The notes beneath the pieces were generated by a model, which was given only the letters and a program-made list of their open reading frames with translations, did no database searches and was not told where the DNA came from. A DNA stretch of 64,000 nucleotides from Micromonospora_G sp044901685 (lineage in GTDB: Bacteria; Actinomycetota; Actinomycetes; Mycobacteriales; Micromonosporaceae), in assembly GCF_044901685.1 (NCBI RefSeq), contig NZ_JBJDPS010000002.1:930001-994000 (forward strand), given 5' to 3'. Shown piece after piece: positions 58,935 to 64,000 of this stretch (positions are counted from its first letter, which is position 1; every line of letters begins with the position of its first letter). Made by a program: the position numbers and the translations under genes.

Positions 58935-60119
58935 ATGCCGGACAGGTACGACGTGGTGGTGGTAGGTGCGGGGATCGTCGGCGCCGCGTGCGCGTACGCC
59001 TGCGCCCGCCGGGGCCTCTCGGTGGCCGTACTCGAACGCGGTGGGTTGGCCAGCGGTGCCACCGGGTCCGGCGAGGGCAACCTGCTGGTGTCGGACAAGG
59101 CACCCGGCCCCGAGTTGGACCTGGCGCTCTACAGCAACCGGCTCTGGCGGCAGTTCGGCGCCGAACTGCCGGCCCGGTACGGCGACTTCGAGCTGGAGCC
59201 CAAGGGCGGGTTGATGGTGACCCGTTCGGCCGCCGGTCTTGTCGCGTTGAACGAGTACGCCGCCGGTCAGGCGGCCGTCGGGGCCACCGTCGAGGCGGTC
59301 GACCCGGACGGGTTGGCCCGGCTCGAACCGGCGCTCACCGCCGGCCTGGCCGGTGGCGTGTACTACCCGCAGGACATGCAGCTCATGCCTGCTCGGGCCG
59401 CCGCCGTCCTGCTCGCCGCGGCACGCGGTCACGGGGCGAGCGTACGGCTGCGTACCGAGGTCACCTCCGTGCGCCGGGACGCCGCCGGCCGGATAACCGG
59501 CGTCGGTACGCCGGACGGGGTGGTCGACGCCGGCTACGTGGTCAACGCCGCGGGTGCCTGGGCCGGTCGGCTCGCCGGGCTCGCCGCCGCACCGGTCCCG
59601 GTCACTCCCCGGCGCGGGTTTGTGCTGGTCACCGAACCGGTCCCACCGTTGGTGCGGCACAAGGTCTACGCCGCCGACTATCTCGACAACGTGGCCAGCG
59701 GCGACTCCGACCTCCAGTCCTCGGCCGTGGTCGAGGGGACGCCGAGCGGCACCATCCTGATCGGCGCCACCCGTGAGCTGGTCGGCTTCGACCCGACACC
59801 GAACCCGGAGGCGGTACGCCGGCTCGCGTACGGCGCGATCTCGCTCTTCCCGGCGCTGGCCCGGATCCGGGCGATGCGGGTGTACCACGGCTTCCGGCCG
59901 TTCTCGCCGGACCACCTGCCGGTGATCGGCGCCGACCCGCGGGTCCCCGGCCTGGTCCACGCGCACGGCCACGAGGGGGCCGGGATCGGGTTGGCCCCGG
60001 CGACCGGGGAGTTGGTCGCCCAGGTGGTGCTCGGGGAGCCGCCGGAGCTGGACCTGACGCCGTTCGATCCGGCCCGTTTCGACACCGAAGAGGAGGTGGA
60101 CCTCGGTGCAGCCGCTTGA
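58935..60119 (+). CDS. FAD-dependent amino acid oxidoreductase, probable D-hydroxyproline dehydrogenase beta subunit
   Basis: The 394-residue flavoprotein is of the DAO/sarcosine-oxidase type: dinucleotide motif VVVVGAGIVGAAC (Gly11, Gly13, Gly16) and GFRPFSPDHLPVIG with HAHGHEGAGIGLAPATG near the C terminus. With the small [2Fe-2S] protein and the second flavoprotein encoded next, it forms the hetero-oligomer known for D-Hyp or D-Pro dehydrogenases. It would oxidise cis-4-hydroxy-D-proline to pyrroline-4-hydroxy-2-carboxylate in the cytoplasm. It is the first gene of the operon and overlaps the next by 14 bases. Confidence 0.9.
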   Translation: MPDRYDVVVVGAGIVGAACAYACARRGLSVAVLERGGLASGATGSGEGNLLVSDKAPGPELDLALYSNRLWRQFGAELPARYGDFELEPKGGLMVTRSAAGLVALNEYAAGQAAVGATVEAVDPDGLARLEPALTAGLAGGVYYPQDMQLMPARAAAVLLAAARGHGASVRLRTEVTSVRRDAAGRITGVGTPDGVVDAGYVVNAAGAWAGRLAGLAAAPVPVTPRRGFVLVTEPVPPLVRHKVYAADYLDNVASGDSDLQSSAVVEGTPSGTILIGATRELVGFDPTPNPEAVRRLAYGAISLFPALARIRAMRVYHGFRPFSPDHLPVIGADPRVPGLVHAHGHEGAGIGLAPATGELVAQVVLGEPPELDLTPFDPARFDTEEEVDLGAAA

Positions 60120-60483
60120 CCAGTCGCCGCCGGCCGCCGCCGGGTTCGTGATCACAGTGGACGGTGCCCGGCTCACCGCCCGCCCCGGACAGACCATCGC
60201 CGCGGTGCTGCTCGCCGCCGGCCAGCGGGCGACCAGGCGGACCCGGATCGGCGGGCGCCCGCGCGGGGTGTTCTGCGGCATCGGGATGTGCTTCGACTGC
60301 CTCGTCGTCTGCAACGGCGAGCCGGGCGTCCGCGCCTGCCTGCGCCCGGTCGCCCCGGACGACGTCATCGAAACCGACGCCGAGCGGTCGCCGGGCGATG
60401 TCGTCGAGCCCGACGCGGATCGGTTGTCGGGCGGCGTCGTCTCGCCCGACGCGGGACCGTTCCGGACGGGGGAACGGGCATGA
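60106..60483 (+). CDS. (2Fe-2S)-binding protein, probable D-hydroxyproline dehydrogenase gamma subunit
   Basis: The 125-residue protein has a plant-type ferredoxin-like motif C57-x4-C62-x2-C65 followed by C78, enough to bind one [2Fe-2S] cluster; Cys69 is extra. The core (to about residue 88) matches the small iron-sulfur subunit of D-Hyp dehydrogenase and opine oxidases. The last about 37 residues are a repetitive Asp/Val/Pro tail (IETDAERSPGDVVEPDAD). It would pass electrons between the two flavoproteins. Its stop overlaps the next start (ATGA). Confidence 0.9.
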   Translation: MQPLDQSPPAAAGFVITVDGARLTARPGQTIAAVLLAAGQRATRRTRIGGRPRGVFCGIGMCFDCLVVCNGEPGVRACLRPVAPDDVIETDAERSPGDVVEPDADRLSGGVVSPDAGPFRTGERA

Positions 60484-61904
60484 CCGGGCGGACCGTGGTG
60501 GTCGGTGCCGGACCGGCCGGGCTGGCGGCGGCGATCGCCGCCGCCGACGCCGGGGCCGAGGTGACCGTGGTCGACCTCGGCGCGCTCCCCGGCGGCCAGT
60601 ACCTGCGCCAGCCGGCGGTCGAGGGGCTGCCACCGGTACGCCACGGCGCGGCCGCGCAACGCCTGCTCGACCGTAGCCGTAACCACCCCCGGATCACGTT
60701 CCTGCTCGGGCACCAGGTCTGGCAGGCCACCGTCGAACCGTCTCCGCAGGAAGGCGGCCCGGAGGCGGAGAGCGTACTGACGCTGCGGCTGGCGGGGCCG
60801 GCGGGGCCGGTCACGCTCCGTACGGCCGCACTCGTGCTCGCCCCCGGCGGTCACGACCGGGTGGTCCCCTTCCCCGGTTGGGACCTGCCCGGCGTGGTCA
60901 CCGCCGGTGCCGCCCAGGCGCTGGCCAAGGGACAGGGCGTGCTGGTCGGCCGACGGGTGGTGGTGGCCGGGACCGGTCCGTTCCTGCTCACCGTCGCGGA
61001 CGGGCTCGCCGCCGCCGGGGCGGAGGTGGCCGGGGTGGTCGAGGCGTCCCGGCTGCGCCGCTGGGCGGGACACCCGGGTGCGATCGCCAGCAGTCCCGGC
61101 AAGCTCGGCGAAGCGTTTCGCTACCTGGGCTCGCTGCGCCGCCGCCGGATCCCGATCTGGTCCGGGCAGGCCGTCACCTCGGTCGAGCCGTACGGCGACC
61201 GGCTGCGCGCCACCGTACGCCGGGTGGACCGGGACTGGCGTGCGGGCAGGGAGACCAGAACGCTGGAGGTGGACGCGGTCTGTGTCGGCCACGGGTTCAC
61301 CCCGTCGGTCGAACTGGCCGTCGCGCTCGGCTGCGCCACCCGGACCGACCCGGCCGACGGCAGTCTCGTGGTCGACGTCGACGACGCCCAGGCCAGCACC
61401 GTGCCCGGGGTCTTTGTCGCCGGTGAGGCGACCGGAATCGGTGGCGCCGACCTCGCCCGCAACGAGGGCACCCTGGCCGGACTCGCCGCGGCGCACCGGA
61501 TCGGCCGCCTCGACGCCGCCGCGTACCAGGTCGCCGCCGTCGGACTGCGGCGCCGGATCGCCCGCCAGCGCCGCTTCGCCGCCGCCCTGCACCGGGTCCA
61601 CCCGGTGCCCGACGGCTGGACCGGGTGGCTGCGGCCGGAAACCGTGCTCTGTCGGTGCGAGGAGGTGACCGTCGGCCGGGTCCGGGACGACGTCGCCGCG
61701 TACGGCATCGACGACGTGCGCGCACTCAAGCTGGTCACCCGGATCGGCATGGGCCGCTGCCAGGGCCGGATGTGCGGGCGGGCCGCGGCCTGCCTGCTGG
61801 GACAGGTGAGCGGGCGGCCACAGCCGCTGGCCACCTTCGCGAACCGTCAACTAGCCATGCCGGTGCCGCTGCGCACCGTCGCCGAGGAAGGAACAACCCC
61901 GTGA
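60480..61904 (+). CDS. FAD/NAD(P)-binding protein with C-terminal BFD-like cysteines, probable D-hydroxyproline dehydrogenase alpha subunit
   Basis: The 474-residue flavoprotein has a first Rossmann motif TVVVGAGPAGLAAAI, a second VVVAGTGPFLLTVADGL, and GVFVAGEATGIGG near the end of the oxidoreductase fold. The C-terminal BFD-like domain has four Cys (LCRCEEV and GRCQGRMCG) for a [2Fe-2S] cluster. This is the layout of the alpha subunit in D-Hyp/D-Pro dehydrogenases and opine/octopine oxidases. The start overlaps the gamma subunit (ATGA), and its stop overlaps the deaminase start (GTGA). Confidence 0.9.
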   Translation: MTGRTVVVGAGPAGLAAAIAAADAGAEVTVVDLGALPGGQYLRQPAVEGLPPVRHGAAAQRLLDRSRNHPRITFLLGHQVWQATVEPSPQEGGPEAESVLTLRLAGPAGPVTLRTAALVLAPGGHDRVVPFPGWDLPGVVTAGAAQALAKGQGVLVGRRVVVAGTGPFLLTVADGLAAAGAEVAGVVEASRLRRWAGHPGAIASSPGKLGEAFRYLGSLRRRRIPIWSGQAVTSVEPYGDRLRATVRRVDRDWRAGRETRTLEVDAVCVGHGFTPSVELAVALGCATRTDPADGSLVVDVDDAQASTVPGVFVAGEATGIGGADLARNEGTLAGLAAAHRIGRLDAAAYQVAAVGLRRRIARQRRFAAALHRVHPVPDGWTGWLRPETVLCRCEEVTVGRVRDDVAAYGIDDVRALKLVTRIGMGRCQGRMCGRAAACLLGQVSGRPQPLATFANRQLAMPVPLRTVAEEGTTP

Positions 61905-62806
61905 CAACTCTCAAGCCGTGGCAGGGCGTCGTGGTCGCCATCCCCACGCCGTTCCGCGACGACCTCTCCATCGATTTCGACCGGTTGCAGGAACACGTGC
62001 GCTGGCTCGCCGACGAGGGGTGCCACGGGGTCACCCCGTGCGGGTCGCTGGGGGAGTACCAGAACCTCAGCGACGACGAGCGCGCCGACGTGGTCCGGGC
62101 GACGGTCGAGGCGGCGCCCGCCGGGTTCGCCGTGGTCCCGGGCGTCGGAGGGTACGGCAGCCGCCAGTCCCGCCGCTGGGCCGAGCACGCCGCGAAGGTC
62201 GGCGCGCACGCCGTACTGGCGCTGCCGCCGAACACGTACGCGGCCCGGGACAGCGAGGTGGTGGCCCACTTCCGCGAGGTGGCCGCGGCCGGGCTGCCGG
62301 TGGTGGCGTACAACAACCCGTTCGACACCAAGGTGGACCTCACCCCGGAACTGCTCGCCACGATCGCCGAGACCGACGGTGTGGTGGCGGTGAAGGAGTT
62401 CAGCGGCGACGTACGCCGACTGCACCGGATCCTCGACCTGAGCCCGCACCTCGACGTGCTGGCCGGCGCCGACGACGTACTGCTGGAACTGGTGGTCTGC
62501 GGGGCCAAGGGCTGGATCGCCGGCTTCCCGAACGCGCTGCCGAAGCTCTCGGTCCAGCTCTACGAACTCTCCCGGGCCCAGGACCTCGCCGCCGCGTTGC
62601 CGCTGTACTCCGCCCTGCACCCGATCTTCGGTTGGGACAGCCGGCCGGTGTTCGTACAGGCGATCAAGCTCGGGATGGAACTCGCCGGCCGGTACGGCGG
62701 CCCGTGCCGCCCGCCGCGCGGTCCCCTCTCGGCCGAGGTCGAGGCCCAGGTCCGCAAGGACATGGCCCGCGCGCTCGCGGTCGTCCCCGGTGGCCCCGAT
62801 GCGTAG
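61901..62806 (+). CDS. Dihydrodipicolinate synthase-family protein, probable pyrroline-4-hydroxy-2-carboxylate deaminase
   Basis: The 301-residue class I aldolase-like TIM-barrel protein has Schiff-base Lys165 (VAVKEFSGD), Tyr137 (VAYNNPF) and the anion-site CGSLGEYQNLS near residue 47. Family members include lysine-biosynthetic DapA, but the operon context points to the hydroxyproline pathway enzyme that deaminates pyrroline-4-hydroxy-2-carboxylate to alpha-ketoglutarate semialdehyde. GAGGAAGGAA precedes the GTG start, which overlaps the upstream stop. Confidence 0.88.
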   Translation: MTTLKPWQGVVVAIPTPFRDDLSIDFDRLQEHVRWLADEGCHGVTPCGSLGEYQNLSDDERADVVRATVEAAPAGFAVVPGVGGYGSRQSRRWAEHAAKVGAHAVLALPPNTYAARDSEVVAHFREVAAAGLPVVAYNNPFDTKVDLTPELLATIAETDGVVAVKEFSGDVRRLHRILDLSPHLDVLAGADDVLLELVVCGAKGWIAGFPNALPKLSVQLYELSRAQDLAAALPLYSALHPIFGWDSRPVFVQAIKLGMELAGRYGGPCRPPRGPLSAEVEAQVRKDMARALAVVPGGPDA

Positions 62807-63803
62807 CCGGATGGTCCTGCACGCGGTCGACTCGCACACCGAGGGGATGCCGACCCGGGTCATCACCGGCGGCGTCGGGGTGCTGCCGGGCGAGACCATG
62901 TTCGAGCGCAAGCGCCTGTTCGAGCGGGACCGGGACGGTCTGCGCCGGCTGCTGATGTTCGAGCCGCGCGGCCACTCGGCGATGTCGGGTGCGATCCTGC
63001 AACCGCCGACCCGGCCGGACGCCGACTTCGGGGTCCTGTTCATCGAGGTCTCCGGCCTGCTGCCGATGTGCGGTCACGGCACCATCGGGGTGGCCACGGT
63101 GCTGGTCGAAACCGGCATGGTGCCGGTGGTGGAGCCGGTGACCACGGTTCGGCTGGACACCCCGGCCGGGCTGGTCACCGTCGACGTGGCGGTACGCGAC
63201 GGCCGCGCCACCGGGGTCACCGTCCAGAACGTGCCGTCGTTCGTGCTCGCCACCGACCAGGTGGTCAAGGTGGGCGGCGACATCGGCGACGTACGTTACG
63301 ACATGGCGTACGGCGGTAACTTCTACGCCATCGTGGAGGCCGAGTCGCTCGGCCTGGCGGTCGAGCCGGCGACCGTACCGGAGCTGATCCGGCAGGGCCT
63401 GAAAATCATGGCGGCGATCGGCGAGCAGGCGCCGCCGGTGCACCCGACCAACCCGGGGATCGACGACTGCCGACACGTACAGATCGTCCAGCCCGGCCGG
63501 GACGGCGCCGACGCGCGCAACGCGGTGGTGATCCACCCCGGTTGGGTGGACCGCTCCCCGTGCGGTACGGGCACCTCCGCCCGGATGGCCCAGCGGTACG
63601 CCCGTGGTCAACTCGCCCTGGACACCGACTTCGTCAACGAGTCCCCGGTCGGCACCCGCTTCACCGGCCGCCTGGTCGGTACCACCACCGTCGGCGACCT
63701 GCCCGCCGTCCTCCCCACCGTCACCGGCCGAGCCTGGATCACCGCCACCGCCCAGTACCTGCTCGACCCCGAGGACCCCTTCCCCGAAGGCTTCCTCATC
63801 TGA
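62799..63803 (+). CDS. 4-hydroxyproline epimerase / proline racemase family protein
   Basis: The 334-residue enzyme has the two catalytic cysteines of racemases: Cys91 in MCGHGTIG and Cys255 in DRSPCGTGTSAR. Having both Cys rules out the 3-hydroxyproline dehydratase subgroup, which lacks one. It interconverts trans-4-hydroxy-L-proline and cis-4-hydroxy-D-proline, the step before D-Hyp dehydrogenase; proline racemase activity cannot be excluded by motif alone. The ATG at 62799 gives the family-typical MRSRMVLHAVDSHTEG start and overlaps the deaminase gene by 8 bases; a GTG at 62790 is an alternative. Confidence 0.9.
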   Translation: MRSRMVLHAVDSHTEGMPTRVITGGVGVLPGETMFERKRLFERDRDGLRRLLMFEPRGHSAMSGAILQPPTRPDADFGVLFIEVSGLLPMCGHGTIGVATVLVETGMVPVVEPVTTVRLDTPAGLVTVDVAVRDGRATGVTVQNVPSFVLATDQVVKVGGDIGDVRYDMAYGGNFYAIVEAESLGLAVEPATVPELIRQGLKIMAAIGEQAPPVHPTNPGIDDCRHVQIVQPGRDGADARNAVVIHPGWVDRSPCGTGTSARMAQRYARGQLALDTDFVNESPVGTRFTGRLVGTTTVGDLPAVLPTVTGRAWITATAQYLLDPEDPFPEGFLI

Positions 63804-63831
63804 ACCGCGCTGCTGAAGCGCAAGCTGAAGT

Positions 63832-63884
63832 GCAAGGAAGGGCCCCTTATTAACGCATAGCGTTAATAAGGGGCCCTTCCTTGC
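63832..63884. repeat. Perfect intergenic palindrome (25-bp arms, ATA loop) after the hydroxyproline operon
   Basis: Arms 63832-63856 and 63860-63884 are exact reverse complements around ATA. It is the same family as the element at 16301-16355. It lies between the convergent ends of the operon and a minus-strand gene at the window edge, so a bidirectional terminator role is likely. Confidence 0.93.
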
Positions 63885-63935
63885 GCTTGTGGGGTGAGTG
63901 GGCGCCGGACCTTCCGCCCCGTGGTGTCTGGTTGC

Positions 63936-64000
63936 CTAGACGGTGTGGGTCAGGGCTCCGAAGCGTTCCGCCCACCGGGCGCCGGCCACGACAAGCGTCG
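63936..64000 (-). CDS. Probable 3' end of a minus-strand gene, cut by the window edge
   Basis: One minus-strand frame is open from the edge to a TAG at 63936-63938 and reads ...TLVVAGARWAERFGALTHTV. The composition looks like coding sequence and the palindrome next to it fits a gene end, but only about 20 residues are visible, so no function can be given. Confidence 0.4.
   Translation of the reverse strand, partial: TLVVAGARWAERFGALTHTV

Noticed and set aside
58623..61850. Minus-strand frame of over 1000 codons opposite the hydroxyproline operon
   Set aside because: It runs through three well-supported genes and the divergent promoter region; composition is that of an antisense GC-rich frame.
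61901..62806. Lysine-pathway DapA
   Set aside because: The fold and Schiff-base Lys fit, but overlap with D-Hyp dehydrogenase and epimerase genes favours the hydroxyproline-pathway deaminase.

Overview
The window is very GC-rich actinobacterial chromosome with many GTG starts and strong third-position GC bias. Its palindromic GGAAGGGCCCCTT intergenic repeats, AfsR/SARP and LAL-type regulators, and secreted kelch and FG-GAP proteins fit a filamentous actinomycete, probably Micromonosporaceae; that placement is inferred from style, not from a marker gene. I see no rRNA, tRNA, CRISPR array, insertion sequence or prophage.

Layout. 1-1.7 kb: the 3' end of a tungsten/molybdenum aldehyde:ferredoxin oxidoreductase, then an SDR dehydrogenase. 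1.7-6.1 kb: a DUF4331 protein and a giant LuxR-type ATPase regulator with in-frame minisatellites. 6.3-14 kb: a secreted subtilase-kelch protein overlapped by a paralogue that lacks the protease domain. 14-18.3 kb: a GNAT acetyltransferase, a Yellow/MRJP-like protein and a secreted S15 peptidase. 18.6-36.5 kb: a polysaccharide locus holding two glycosyltransferases, two O-antigen ligase/polymerase-like proteins, a Wzz-like protein, a flippase, a clan-A glycosidase lipoprotein and five sulfotransferases. An XRE regulator and an I36 inhibitor are interleaved near its left end. 36.5-39.3 kb: a DrrAB-like exporter with a divergent TetR regulator. 39.4-41.9 kb: a polar amino acid ABC importer.

41.9-54.4 kb is a cell-wall lysis region: two GH25 muramidases, an M23 endopeptidase, an NlpC/P60-like protein and two VanX-like M15 peptidases, with a SARP regulator, an amino acid permease and a GlxA-type regulator. 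Three of the hydrolases carry the same C-terminal array of exactly five 51-residue FG-GAP-like repeats. 54.5-57.4 kb: a DUF2786 protein and an M24 aminopeptidase P. 57.4-63.8 kb: a PucR regulator diverging from a five-gene trans-4-hydroxyproline catabolic operon (three-subunit D-Hyp dehydrogenase, pyrroline-4-hydroxy-2-carboxylate deaminase, Hyp epimerase).

How the genes may work together. The polysaccharide genes would assemble, polymerise, flip and sulfate a surface glycan. The hydrolase set would attack cross-linked peptidoglycan (glycan strand, stem-peptide cross-link, D-Ala dipeptide) and may share one targeting domain. S15 and M24 peptidases could release Xaa-Pro/Hyp peptides that feed the hydroxyproline operon. 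Tandem minisatellites are unusually common here, both inside coding sequences and across stop codons.
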